The translations under genes and the position numbers were made by a program. A stretch of 64,000 bases of DNA from Pegea sp. RAD2-039. Its lineage: Eukaryota; Chordata; Thaliacea; Salpida; Salpidae. Shown piece after piece: positions 47,889-60,168 of this stretch. The stretch spans positions 1 through 64,000 of the forward strand of contig JAQGEQ010000263.1 of the NCBI GenBank assembly GCA_034620365.1. Reading direction: 5' to 3'. How positions within the stretch are numbered: position 1 is the first letter of the stretch; every line of letters begins with the position of its first letter. The notes under the pieces are model-generated. The model saw only the letters and a list, made by a program, of their open reading frames with translations. It searched no databases and was not told the origin of the DNA.

Positions 47889-48170
47889 ATGAAGATTACG
47901 ATATACAATAGCGCGCTAAAAGAAGACATCGACGCGTTACTTCCGCTCGCTTACCGGAAGCGACAAGCGCATGTAAAGAAGCAACATGAAACCAGTCAAG
48001 TCACTCTGAAGCACGAAGCAAGAAACACAATTTGTAGAATTGATCAAATGTTTTCTAAATTAATTTTGCTTTTGCAAAACTTTAAAGACTCAAACTTGAG
48101 CAGCAAGAAGCGACGCCAAAAACTGTTTAAGAAGATGATAGATTTGCAATCAGATCCACAAAACCTCTGA
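47889..48170 (+). pseudogene. Short open frame next to RT remnant, unknown
   Basis: 93 codons, MKITIYNSALKEDIDALLP ... DLQSDPQNL, rich in Lys and Arg, with no family I recognise. It ends 45 bases before the RT-like stretch at 48,215 and may be another part of the same decayed element; the region has a higher GC content and CpG-containing stretches (GACATCGACGCG) unlike the surroundings. Low confidence that it is expressed. Confidence 0.3.
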
Positions 48171-48214
48171 CCACTCTTTGTAATCATCTGCAAAAGTGAT
48201 CTTGTACAGAAGAG

Positions 48215-48454
48215 ATGGATCTTTCTTGCTTTACTCCCAACAAAAAGCTCGAAGTCGAGATTGAATACTCCAACATCCAACTAATATCAACAGCTGCGTT
48301 GTTGAAGGGAATAATTAATTTTGTTTATCTCGGTTCAAAAGTAACCTCATCAGCATCCATAGAAGCCGAGATCAACAGTTGCATCGGTAAATCCTCAGAT
48401 AAATTTGCACGGTTCATCTTCAGGGTCTTCAGAATCCAAGGATCTGTTGGATGA
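48215..48454 (+). mobile_element. Remnant of a non-LTR reverse transcriptase of a different family
   Basis: The reading NFVYLGSKVTSSASIEAEI followed by NSCIGKSSDKFARF matches the post-palm block common in animal LINE proteins (F-x-YLGS-x-(I/V)-(S/T)S...SI-x-x-EI-x-x-RI-x-KA). It is unlike the CR1 elements of this window. The catalytic palm is not present. A dead fragment. Confidence 0.6.
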
Positions 48455-48920
48455 AGAGTTACCAAAAAACAAACGTAGCATCGACAGTCCTTGTCTTCGG
48501 TTTAAAGATACTTGTAAGCGCGATATGAAATCACTCCACATCAACATCAAGTAATTGGGAAGATATCGCAGCAGATCGCTCCGAATAGCGCTCTCTACTC
48601 TCCAAACAAATAAAGAATAGAGAAGAATTCCAGCTTCAAAGAAAAGGAAGAAATTCTAAAAGCTTTTTCTTCTTTATTTCACTGTATCTTGTATTTTTCA
48701 CATCATCACTTGTACTATCTGTATCTTCTATTTGTCGTAGGATCTGATCTGAAGATGACAGAAGTTATAATATTAAGATTTTCAGATCAAGAAGTAAAAA
48801 TCAAAATGTTATGATTAAATTGATAAATATTTTGTGATCAGTTACAGCTGAGGTGATTCCCCAAACAAAAGAAGTATTTTGGAAAGCGCCATTTTGGTTT
48901 ATGTAATATCTGGAATGGAA
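48455..48920. other. No gene recognised
   Basis: Unique sequence. 48,700-48,775 echoes the unit phrase around GAAGATGACAG, suggesting an old shared repeat. Confidence 0.4.
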
Positions 48921-48924
48921 ATTT

Positions 48925-49165
48925 AATTTGAAATAATTGGTTAATATAGTGAGAAGAATAAAATAAAGATGGACTATCAACTACTTTCTAAAACAGTGAG
49001 CTTCTATCTCTGTAATCTAGCGGCTATCACGTCCGCCTGAAGTAAGTTCCTGGCTTCAAGTCTGTTGTACTCCTTGTTGGCGTGGAAAGTGAAATCCTTC
49101 TCCATGGGCAACAACTAGATATCCAGAAGTTCTTTCCTGGCTTGCAGTATGGTCTTTCTCAGTCG
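48925..49165 (+). repeat. ~240-bp dispersed duplication containing a SINE, copy A
   Basis: Includes AT-rich leader (AATAATTGGTTAATATA) and a SINE with A-box-like CTAGCGGCTATCACGTCCGC and B-box-like TGGCTTCAAGTCTG, then GGCGTGGAAAGTGAAATC. It is almost identical to 52,133-52,350 including the leader, so the leader moved with it. Confidence 0.7.
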
Positions 49166-49169
49166 AAGC

Positions 49170-51835
49170 AGACCATTTCGCTTTTTTTCTTCAAGTTTAC
49201 AAAATTTGTGAAACTGGAGAAAATTTCTTGAGTTTTCTGAAAAGAACTTTTATGTTGAATAGAAACAATAAAATATAAATCTCATAAAACCTGTATCTTG
49301 TCAAAATGTTTTTAAATTGTTGGTAAATTATACATTAAAAAAAGAATTTGAAATTTGAATATCGTTCTTCAAAACCTTGACAACTTCTGGTAGATATAAT
49401 TGCTGATTAGATTTCAAACTAGTAGAAGAAGCAGCTCGTTACCCTCGTATGTACTTTTTGGTTCTCCAGTTTCTCCAAATATTTCATTAAATATTAAAAC
49501 AAACAACCGCCAGATGTCGCTGTCGATCAATTAAATCATTTCTTGTTTCGAAAACCTTAGAAAAATTCCAAGAAAATAAAAAGTGAAAAGTTTTTTAACT
49601 TCTTCCCTGAAAATATTTTGAAGATCCTTTTAGAGATTTCAACAATAAAAATTATGTTGCAAAATTGTAGTTATTTAAAAAGTTTCTTACATTCTGCCGA
49701 TTAAAGTTAAAACTTTTTCTTTTTCTTGTAATGAGTCAATTATGTTTCACGTCACAGTCGCTGAGTAATTGCGAATTATCTTCAGAGAAACTTTTGAAAC
49801 TACAAATGTTGAGTTTTAAACAAGATTTCAGAGTTAAAAGAATTTCTGAAGCTGATGCAGCCGTGTCAGAAGACACAAACGGACTTCGAGTGTAGGATCT
49901 TTCACTTGTAAAAGTATTACAGAAGAAAATACCATGAAGAGGTTTCGAAAGAGTAGATGGAACATCAAACTAAAGATCTCTTCAAAAATGCTATATAAGA
50001 GGATATTTTGAAGGATCAAAGTAAGATGTAAGATCATTTTGAGATCTTGAAACAACATTAAAAGGTGTCTGTTTAAAAGTTGAAATATCTGATTAAGTCT
50101 GTGTTTTTCTTCAAAGATTTACTACCCGAAGTTGTGTCTTTATCTTCTTCATCTTTCATCAGCATCCCTTTCTTTAAAGATTAATCATCTTTCTTTATCC
50201 TGCTGTCTATTCAGAATCACTTCAGCTACTTCAAAAGTATTAATATAAGAAGTAAGTGATTAATATGACATTCATCATTTTCAACTCATTGAAATTTGAG
50301 AAGTAAACGGCGACTTCAAAAGGCATCTAATTCATAGTGGTCACTGGAGCGTATCAGCGCGAATACGCGAAGAGATAAGTGAAAACTGGTGACTATTGAT
50401 ATCTGTAAAAGGCGGGAATGATTATTGAAACTATTGTGATGAAGAGCAGGAAACCAAAAAGATTTCTAATCAAGATATCGAATATCAGAATAAGTTTTGT
50501 GATGACGTAGATAATACTACTCGAAGATTTTAATTGATCTTATCAAGGTTTCTGTTGACCAATCAGCAAGAAGCTAGATGAAGTGAATCAAAATAAGTCT
50601 TTAGAAGTCGATTTTCAAAACTTGTAGCCAAAAATTAGAAGTTTTCTTCACTGTAATCGACTCTGAGAAGAGAATGAAACAGAAATTTTATACATAATTG
50701 ATCATCTGACCGTTACAGGACTACTTGTGTCTCACCAGGGAAGATGAAAAAATATTGGAGGTTTTGAAACAACGAAATTGCTTCTCATTGATGATATAGA
50801 GGAATTTTTATCTGTTTTGTAGAGAGGAGGAACAAATTCAAGAAGATTGGGAAATGAAGAAAGAAACTGGAGAAAGTAATTCGGTTTTAGTGATTGTTGT
50901 TAATGAGGTGAAAAAGAAAAAGTTTCAGGTTTTCAAGTAGGTAGACAGCGAGGCAGTTTGTTGGAATGACTCACCAGGAATCACTGAAATTTACAAGATG
51001 CAAGTGTTGAGATGCAAGACTCTTTTTATATTTGCAGAAGAACCTTTCCAACAAATTCAAATTAAAATTTAGAAATGATTCGGGAATTGTATTTGTTTAT
51101 TTGATTGACAAACTGAAACGTCATGAAGTTGAGATGAAATATTTCTAGTTGTTTATGGAGTTGTTTGTTTATTCCTACAGTTGTATTGAGTAAAGAAATC
51201 CGTTGGATTATTAGAGACTAATTTGTGAGTAAGTATTTCAATTTGAATAATCAGGAAAATACTTCCGTATTTCATCACCTAAATGTTTTAAACAAATTTT
51301 AAAACTGCGGTTGGAAACCACTTTAAGATTTTCCGTTTGGTTTTTTCTACTTAAAAAAGATGATTTCGTGTTAGACAACTGATGTGGTACGATTCAAATT
51401 AGACGAATAAGTAGCTTGTAACTCCATTTACTCATCAGTGTGTTTGGTCAACCGCACAGCTTTATGCGCGGCAAACGTTTTAGTCCTCAAAAAGCTTGGA
51501 ATATTCTCGCGTTTTTAATTAAATCGAATTTCGTGTTGCTGTGTAAAAATTGAAGAAATAAATAATAAAATTGAAGAGGTGGCGACAGAAGAAGATGGAC
51601 TCGAAATTTCAAGCATCAAATCTACTTCCTATACTATGTAGGCAGTTTTTATTTGAATAATGAAATAGAAAATGTTTACATTAGACAGGAAGTAGATTAC
51701 AACATCAAAACCAGAAAATAAAACCAAAACACCAACCTAGAACCACTTCTGTTAATCTTCTTGTCTTTGATTCTTCTATTTTCTCAATATTTATGCCAAG
51801 TATTTTGAAAAAATGTTTACACAATTCTGTTCATC
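49170..51835. other. No gene recognised
   Basis: AT-rich unique sequence of 2.7 kb with no open frame I can support, no motif and no RNA gene seen. Confidence 0.45.
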
Positions 51836-51837
51836 TC

Positions 51838-52125
51838 TATGTTGTAACAGTTACCGCACCACCTACTAAACGAGAGGTCCTGGGTTCGAGCCTAGGTGGA
51901 CACGTATTTGTGACAAGGAAAAGTCCATCTAAAGCCCGGGTGAAGGGTCCTGTAAGTGTGGTTCATGACAACATTTCTATAAGACACAAAATTTCGAGTT
52001 TAAACCCGTAGTTGGAGCCTCGTAGGCAGCTTGTCGCTGTACTCTGTGTCGTTCTGGTACCTCCTGCGACGCCATCTGTACGCAGCTGCATCAGTTTGTC
52101 TGTTCCGCTGCAATACTCTAAATAA
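51838..52125 (+). mobile_element. SINE, tRNA-headed, with intact B box
   Basis: Head GTTACCGCACCACCTACTAA then GGGTTCGAGCC, a perfect B box (GGTTCGANNCC). The body shares AAGACACAAAATT, GTCGCTGTACTC, CTGCATCAGTTTGTCTGTTC with other copies. It ends at CGCTGCAATACTC, before the terminal signature. Confidence 0.75.
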
Positions 52126-52132
52126 AAAAATA

Positions 52133-52350
52133 ATAATTTGAAATAATTGGTTAATATAATGAGAAGAATAAAATAAAGATGGACTATCAACTATTTTCTA
52201 AAACAGTGAGCTTCTATCTCTGTAATCTAGCGGCTATCACGTCCGCCTGAAGTAAGTTCCTGGCTTCAAGTCTGTTGTACTCCTTGTTGGCGTGGAAAGT
52301 GAAATCTTGCTCCATGGGCAACAACTAGATATCCAGAAGTTCTTTCCTGG
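52133..52350 (+). repeat. ~240-bp dispersed duplication containing a SINE, copy B
   Basis: Near-identical to 48,925-49,165, placed directly after the SINE at 51,838-52,125. Confidence 0.7.
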
Positions 52351-52436
52351 TTTACAGCTCGGCCGAAACACGCAAAAAATATTTTCAAATATTTATAACT
52401 TACTTGTCAGATAATTAATCAACTTTTCGTGGGTTG

Positions 52437-52536
52437 TTTGTTGCTAGTCATTCTGCTTGTTGCTAGACATTCTGTTTGTTGCTAGACATTCTACTTGTTA
52501 CTAGTCATTCTGTTTGTTGTTAGCTTGTTGTTAGCT
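52437..52536 (+). repeat. Short tandem repeat, ~19-bp unit
   Basis: About four or five copies of TTGCTAGACATTCTGTTTG with variants (TTGCTAGTCATTCTGC, TTACTAGTCATTCTG), decaying to TTGTTAGC at the right end. Confidence 0.75.
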
Positions 52537-52784
52537 ACTTCGGAATCTGTACGTTTGATAATTTTCAGTTATTTAATGTTGCGCAGTACAAGTTGCCACT
52601 TTTGGCGCTTTTATCAAAATTGTCGAGGAATCATCACCATTTTAATTTTATTTTTAAATTCGTCATCTTCACTTACAAATCTTACACTCCAAAGTCCTTC
52701 AACCATATCTCTGGTATAAAAGAGCTACCATTTCTTTTAGATACTACAACTTCTAGCTTCAAATATTTCTACCACTAGTAGGTA

Positions 52785-52955
52785 TATAACCTACTTCGAC
52801 TGTGAACCAGGGAAGAAATTATGGAGACCCAGTTGTTGCCCATGCAGCAGGGTTCCACTCTCCACGCCAACAAGGTATGGAACAGGTTTGAACCCGGGAC
52901 TTCTGTGTGTCAAGCGCGCGTAATAACCGCCACAATGCCGAGACAGACAACTAGT
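52785..52955 (-). mobile_element. SINE, tRNA-headed, minus strand
   Basis: On the minus strand: GTGGCGGTTATTACGCGCGC (A-box region), CGGGTTCAAACC (B box), then CTTGTTGGCGTGGAGAGTGG and AACAACTGGGTCTCCATAAT. A short form in which the head joins directly to the terminal signature. Confidence 0.75.
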
Positions 52956-55100
52956 AATAGCTACATTCCAGTGTGTGGTGTAACAGTAAAGTATTTTGCC
53001 GCTAACGTAAGTGGATAAACTAGTTGTGGGTAGCGCGTATCATTAGTATAATTATCGTTGTTGTTAATCACCTTAAGAATTTGAATAAAACTCGATATAT
53101 TTATTAAATTTATTTTTTTGGCGAAATGTTGTTTTTCGTGTAAATTTTTCGGCAAGTTTCTGTTTGTATCGCGCAAACTCACCAAAGCATTTTCAAACAT
53201 CAACTCGTCGCTCATATGAATCCACAGATCTTCAATAGTGTCCTCATATCTTTATCGACTGGATAATCGTGTAACGTTCTTGATACAAAAGCCACCGCAA
53301 GCTTGGTTGCTACAGTAACAAGAGGACTTAAAAATTGGTGATGATCAAATTGAAAGCTGCGAACACTAGCGCGCGGTTTACAAGTTTCAACTTAGATCTA
53401 ATCTTCAAAGATATTATCAATCGGTTCATTCGTAGTCCAAAATTCACGAAAGTTTATGACTTTGATCGAGATAAAGATATATTCATCAGATTTGAGAGAT
53501 CCAAACTTAATAGATGATAATCTTCAACAAAATTGAATCTGCTGGAGCAGAAAACTGTTTTACTGGATGAATGATTCAAAAAATTATTCCAAATAACTGA
53601 GTTATAAAAAGAAATTCTAATTTCACAAACTTCAAAACGTTTTTAGAACTTTTCAGTTTAATAAACAAAATCTAAATATTATTAAAATAAGAGTTAGTGG
53701 TTGTTAGTAAATTGAAATGATCAAGTTTTTGATTTTTTTTCAAATATTATTTAAACTATTAAATTTCATTTTTCAGATAAATCAGTTATCAACTTCTGTT
53801 TATAAATGAATAATTATCAAATAATTCACCTAAAAAAGTAATAAAAACAGTTTTAAATAAACCAATAAGGACATAACTTCAATTCTCATTGATATTAGCA
53901 TCACAAAACTTTCAGAAAATGAAATCCTCTGCTTTAAAAGAGTGACTCATCTATTCGTCTGCTACTGAATTTGTGTTTTAAAGAAGTTAATAGTTTCAAG
54001 AACTGATCCGTTGTTGGTTGGAACTTTTTTATAAACTTTTTTTCTATCTTTTTATAGTTTTTCAATAAAATTATTTGATTATTTCTATTATAAACACCAA
54101 AAACGCTTCACTTGGTGGCGGGTAGAATTAAGTTAACATAACAATGTCTTCATCTATTTGAAAGTTTGTAGAAAGAATGGGATCTTTGTTGAGAAAACTT
54201 TTCAAAAATTTCAAAAAGAGAAGATGATTTGATTTTGTTTACGATTTTTAAGATTTAGAGATTTGTTCTTAAGATGAATGAAGACGTTTTGGAGATTTAT
54301 ATTTTGATTTAATCGAAAATATTAGATGGGAAGAAATTAAATTTTCTTTTATTCTTTAAATCATTTAAATATTTGATGAATAAAATAATAAAAATTTGGA
54401 ATCTTTATCAGAAGTTAAAGAAGAATTATTTAGATAAAAAATTTTTGATAATTATTTGAAAAAATAGTTTTTATTTGCGCAAAAAAATCATTTATTAAAA
54501 AATCATTAAAATTTGATGAAATAAACTAAAAAATCATCAACTTTATTTCAAGAGAAAAAATGTAATTAATCTTACATCTTGTAATACAAGAAGCTTGCTA
54601 AACTGCTTAAAAAAAGTCATATTTATCAGTAGATAGTAAAAAGCGTTTACTAAATCGATAAGATCGCCTGACACAGATGTTTCCTTCAATATGAAGTTCC
54701 TTATTTTAAACATTTTAATGATGTAAGACTTATTTACTAAAAGGGACTTTAAATTGTCGCTGTAATTATACGTCATTAGCATTTTATAAATAGGAAACAC
54801 TGCATAAAACTGAAATATTAAACTAATCATCCAACATTTCGCTGTTTGAATGAGCTAAACAAGAATAAAGCTGTCATCATAAGGAGTTTTAAAGTTGACC
54901 AGACTCTTCGCGCTTATTTAGATTGTGGAGGAAAGAAAGTAATAGAGAAAGCTAAAGATGTGAAGTATCTGCGTTGTCTAAAGAAGTGAAAAGAAATTAA
55001 GTTTGTGAATAAAAATATACGAATTATTGTATCTAAACACCAGCCCTAATAAAGAAAGTTATTCAAGAAGGCAACTCAAATGTATTTCATACCTGTTAGT
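52956..55100. other. No gene recognised
   Basis: Unique sequence, strongly AT-rich from 53,640. Short open frames (53,335-53,517; 54,543-54,830) have no support. Confidence 0.45.
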
Positions 55101-55109
55101 GTCTTCAAG

Positions 55110-55400
55110 CTGTGATCATTGTAATCTATGATGTAGTCTGTCTCGGATCAAGTTCAGGAAGACATATATTTGCGACAAGGAAAAACTCGGGTAGAAGAGG
55201 CCTGTAAGACAGGTTAATGAAATCATTTCTAAAAGACACAATACTTTGAATTAACAAGGGTTGAAACCTCGCAGGCAGTATATACTTAGTGTCGTTATGG
55301 TAACTTCTGCGACGCCAGCTGGGCGCAGCGGCATCAGTCCTTTTGTTCCGTTGTATACCTTGTTGGCGTGGAGAATGGATAATGGTATTTATGTATGGCC
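55110..55400 (+). mobile_element. SINE copy bordering the minisatellite
   Basis: Contains AACTCGGGTAGAAGAGGCC, AAAGACACAATACTTTG, TGCGACGCCAGCTGGGCGC, CATCAGTCC and CTTGTTGGCGTGGAGAATGG in family order. Its CTCGGGTAGAAGAGG body piece recurs inside the larger repeats at 57,675 and 58,145. Confidence 0.7.
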
Positions 55401-55494
55401 GGAGTTAGTATTTCTTCTGGATTGTATGATTTACTGAAAAATGAGAAATGATTTAAAACCTGGCACACGAAAACTCCATGAGAAGAAACTTCTG

Positions 55495-57560
55495 GAAGAT
55501 TAGAAGATGAGAGGAAGATTAGAAGAAGATCAGAAGAAGATCAGAAGAAGATGAGAAGGAGATGAGAAAAAGATCAGAAGAAGATTAGAAGAAGATGATA
55601 TGAAGATCAAAAAAAGATTAGAAGAAAATGAGAAGAAGATTAGAGGAAGAAGATGAGAAGAAGATCAGAAGGAGATGAGAAGAAGATTAGAAGAAGATTA
55701 GAAGAAGATTAGAAGAAAATTAGAAGAAGATCAGAAGAAGATTAGAAGAAGATTAGAAGAAGATTAGAAGAAGATTAGAAGAAGATTGGAAGAAGATTAG
55801 AAGAAGATTAGAAGAAGATTAGAAGAAGATTAGAAGAAGATTAGAAGAAAATTAGAAGAAGATCAGAAGAAGATTAGAAGAAGATTAGAAGAAGATTAGA
55901 AGAAGATTAGAAGAAGATTAGAAGAAGATTAGAAGAAGATCAGAAGAAGATCAGAAGAAGATCAGAAGATAATTAGAAGAAGATTAGAAGAAGATTAGAA
56001 GAAGATTAGAAGAAGATTAAAAGAAGATTAGAAGAAAATTAGAAGAAAATTAGAAGAAGATTAGAAGAAGATTAGAAGAAGATTAGAAGAAGATTAGAAG
56101 AAGATTAGAAGAAGATTAGAAGAAGATTAGAAGAAGATTAGAAGAAGATTAGAAGAAGATTAGAAGAAGATTAGAAGAAGATTAGAAGAAGATTAGAAGA
56201 AGATTAGAAGAAGATTAGAAGAAGATTAGAAGAAGATTAGAAGAAGATTAGAAGAAGATTAGAAGAAGATTAGAAGAAGATTAGAAGAAGATCAGAAGAA
56301 GATTAGAAGAAGATCAGAAGAAGATCAGAAGAAGATTAGAAGAAGATTAGAAGAAGATTAGAAGAAGATTAGAAGAAGATTAGAAGAAGATTAGAAGAAG
56401 ATTAGAAGAAGATTAGAAGAAGATTAGAAGAAGATTAGAAGAAGATTAGAAGAAGATTAGAAGAAGATTAGAAGAAGATTAGAAGAAGATTAGAAGAAGA
56501 TTAGAAGAAGATTAGAAGAAGATTAGAAGAAGATTAGAAGAAGATTAGAAGAAGATTAGAAGAAGATTAGAAGAAGATTAGAAGAAGATTAGAAGAAGAT
56601 TAGAAGAAGATTAGAAGAAGATTAGAAGAAGATTAGAAGAAGATTACAAGAAGATTACAAGAAGATGAGAAGAAGATTAGAAGAAGATTAGAAGAAGATT
56701 AGAAGAAGATTAGAAGAAGATTAGAAGAAGATTAGAAGAAGATTAGAAGAAGATTAGAAGAAGATTAGAAGAAGATTAGAAGAAGATTAGAAGAAGATTA
56801 GAAGAAGATTAGAAGAAGATTAGAAGAAGATTAGAAGAAGATTAGAAGAAGATTAGAAGAAGATTAGAAGAAGATTAGAAGAAGATTAAAAGAAGATTAG
56901 AAGAAAATTAGAAGAAAATTAGAAGAAGATTAGAAGAAGATTAGAAGAAGATTAGAAGAAGATTAGAAGAAGATTAGAAGAAGATTACAAGAAGATTACA
57001 AGAAGATGAGAAGAAGATTAGAAGAAGATTAGAAGAAGATTAGAAGAAGATTAGAAGAAGATTAGAAGAAGATTAGAAGAAGATTAGAAGAAGATTAGAA
57101 GAAGATTAGAAGAAGATTAGAAGAAGATTAAGAAGAAGATTAGAAGAAGATTAGAAGAAGATTAGAAGAAGATTAGAAGAAGATTAGAAGAAGATTAGAA
57201 GAAGATCAGAAGAAGATTAGAAGAAGATTAGAAGAAGATTACAAGAAGATGAGAAGAAGATGAGAAGAAGATTAGAAGAAGATTAGAAGAAGATTAGAAG
57301 AAGATTAGAAGAAGATTAGAAGAAGATTAGAAGAAGATTAGAAGAAGATTAGAAGAAGATTAGAAGAAGATTAGAAGAAGATTAGAAGAAGATTAGAAGA
57401 AGATTAGAAGAAGATTAGAAGAAGATTAGAAGAAGATTGGAAGAAGATTAGAAGAAGATGAGAAGAAGATCACAAGAAGATCAGAAGAAGAAGATTAGAA
57501 GAAGATGAGAAGGAGATGAGAAGAAGAAGAAGATTAGAAAGAGATTAAAAGATGAGAAGA
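55495..57560 (+). repeat. 11-bp minisatellite array (ATTAGAAGAAG)n
   Basis: About 2.07 kb and close to 190 copies of an 11-base unit, ATTAGAAGAAG, strongly purine-biased on the plus strand. Variants GATCAG, GATGAG, GATTAC and AAATTAG cluster in repeated blocks (for example 56,640-56,665 and 56,985-57,010), the mark of internal block duplication. The period is not a multiple of three and frequent TAG codons rule out coding. Confidence 0.95.
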
Positions 57561-58530
57561 AGATGAAGAGTTCAAATGTGTCAGAAGCGTTTCTAGAGCA
57601 AAAGGCAGTTCTTTCAAGAAATTTCAAACTTTATAAAAAACAATAAATAACTTTTGCTTACCTGACAGTCTATAAAAACTCGGGTAGAAGAGGCTTGTAA
57701 GATAGGTTAATGACATCTTTTCTAGAAGACACAATTCTTTGGTTTCACACTTTATAAAACTTTATTTCAAACTTTATAAAACTTTATTGCAAACTTTATA
57801 AAAGACAAGATATAACAGTCTATAAAAATCTGTCTATAAATATGATTTAAAACCTGGCATCTGGAAACCCACAGATTATTAGAAGATGAGAAGAACAAGA
57901 TGAGAAGAAAAAGAAGATTAGAAGATGAGAAGAAGATTAGAAGAAGATTAGAAAAAGAAGAAGAAGAAGAAGATAAGAAGAAGATTAGAAAGAGATTAGA
58001 AGAAGATCAGAGGAAGATGAGAAGAAGATGAAGAGTTCAAATGTGTCAGAAGCGTTTCAAGAGGAAGAGGCAATATCTTTCAAGAAATTTCAAACTTTAT
58101 AAAAAACAAGATATAACTTTTGCTTACCTGACAGTCTATAAAAACTCGGGTAGAAGAGGCTTGTAAGATAGGTTAATGACATCTTTTCTAGAAGACACAA
58201 TTCTTTGGTTTCACACTTTATAAAACTTTATTTCAAACTTTATAAAAAACAAGATATAACAGTCTATAAAAATCTGTCTATAAAAATGATTTAAAAACCT
58301 GGCATTTGTAAACCCACAGATTATAAGAAGGTGAGAAGAAGATCAGAAGAAGATCAGAAGAAGATAAGAAGAAGATAAGAAGAAGATTAGAAGGAGATTA
58401 GAAGATGAGAAGAAAAAAAGAATTCAAATGTGTCAGAAGTGTTTCTCGAGCAAAAGGCAATTCTTTCAAGAAACTTTATTAAAAACAAGATATAACTTTT
58501 GCTTACCTGACAGTCTATACTCAAAAGACT
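57561..58530 (+). repeat. Higher-order repeat of ~300-450 bp containing minisatellite and SINE pieces
   Basis: The order AAAACCTGGCA... CCCACAGATTAT, purine-rich minisatellite, AGTTCAAATGTGTCAGAAG, CAAACTTTATAAAA, CTTTTGCTTACCTGACAGTC, ACTCGGGTAGAAGAGGC repeats. Occurrences of the TTCAAATGTGTCAGAAG block are at about 57,571, 58,036 and 58,422. The big array at 55,495 sits in the first unit (AAAACCTGGCA at 55,455); the later units hold only short versions of it. Confidence 0.85.
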
Positions 58531-60025
58531 TTGATGATGAGCATAAACAACAAATATCTACAATCATTAATTGATAATTTTATTAAGTGATTCAATCAGA
58601 TAATTTTGAACAAAAACTTATTTGTTCTTTAAGCAAATTTTTCTTTTGGTAATTGAAAAAATAATAATTATAATAAACATACACTTTGCTGCATATAATG
58701 AATCTATAAAAATAAATTTAATGAATTAACCAGAAAAAGTAATGTAATTTTTAATTATATGAATATTAAGTTAACTTTTTATACATAAAGAAAACAAAAA
58801 TAAAAAAAAAAGTTATAAAATTTGATAAAGAGAAAAATTTGGTTAAAACTTAAGCAAAAAAATATGTTTCTTTTCTAAAAGAGGTATTTACTAAAAGAGT
58901 AACAAACAGAACTTTCCCACCAGTTAAAGAATGGAATTTCTAAAAGTATTTTTAAGTAAAACTGTGTACTAAAGTGGTTACAAAACTTTTTGGCTTGAAA
59001 CATTTCCTTGTTACAAAAGATATATAAAAGTTATCATTTTATAGTTAATGATAATTATTACTATAAAAATTAATCATCTATACTAAGCTAAAAACTATTT
59101 TTTTTTCTAAATCCTGATAAAAAAACAATAAAATCAAACAGATGTTGGTCGTATGCTCAACTTGGTTAATTCAGAGCTTTCTATTCATCGTAACTTCAAA
59201 CTTTATACTTTTCATGTTTACAACTAACTTATAGAAAATCAACTCTAGAATTGAAAGCTTAATAACACAATATTAAAATTAAATTGAAGATAATTGGAAA
59301 TTTTATTTAAAAATTTGTTTCCATTTCAATAAAATAAGATTATTTTATACATTAAAAAGACTATCAATAAAGAAGTTTTATTACTTATGATCTAGTTACC
59401 TCTGTATCACCGAACTAATTTGTTCGCCAAGGTTTTCTTAAAACATGAAATGTTGAATTGTTAGAACTTGAAATAACTTTAATAGCTTTAATAAATTTGA
59501 AATTTAAATTAATCAACAAACTTCTAGTGAATAGGACAAATAGAAACTAAATCATGGAAGGTAAAGCTTTACAAACATGACTTAAACAATTTGGTTAAAT
59601 TTGAAATGTGAAGCAAGGCAAACAATGAATTATTACTTTAAAATCATCTCATTAATTGATTTTTTTTTACTTTTCTATTTATAGAAAAATTATTAAATCT
59701 TTTAGTGAAATGGGCACTTTCCAGAAAACTGAATAAAAGCAATTTAAATTTGTAAAGATTAATTGAAGCATTAAAATGAGGTATTTGTTTTGTGAAAAGA
59801 ATAAAATTAAAGAAATTAGATAACTTTTAATCACAAAGAAATGTTATTCAGATGACAGTAACATGGCTTACCCAAAAAAATAGTATTTAAATTAAAAGAA
59901 AAAAGCAGGAAGTTGGACATAAAATTAAATTAAAATGTTGCAACTTGTCAAAAGAGAGAAGTACAACAAACTTTAATTTTTTTAACTGATAACTTATGAG
60001 CCTTAAACTTTAATTGCTTTTTTTT
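58531..60025. other. No gene recognised
   Basis: Very AT-rich unique sequence, no supported feature. Confidence 0.5.
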
Positions 60026-60029
60026 ATCA

Positions 60030-60168
60030 AGGCTAGCTGGGCGTAGCTGCATCAGTTTGTCTGTTCCGCTGTATGCCTTATTGGCGTGAATAGTTGAAAC
60101 CTACTGCATGGACAACAACTGGATCTTCATAATTGTTTATCGGCCGAAGCAGCTCATTTCTCTTTATC
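60030..60168 (+). mobile_element. SINE fragment, 3' half
   Basis: GCTGGGCGTAGCTGCATCAG, TTTGTCTGTTCCGCTGTATG, CTTATTGGCGTG, AACAACTGGATCTTCATAA and CGGCCGAAGCAGCTCATTTC in family order. No tRNA head. Confidence 0.7.

Noticed and set aside
51838-51912. Functional tRNA gene at the SINE head
   Set aside because: The B box is perfect but the sequence does not fold to a full cloverleaf with paired acceptor stem, and it continues into the SINE body.
55495-57560. Possible CRISPR-like or coding repeat in the GAAGAAGATTA tract
   Set aside because: There are no spacers, the unit is 11 bp and contains TAG; it is a simple minisatellite in a eukaryotic genome.
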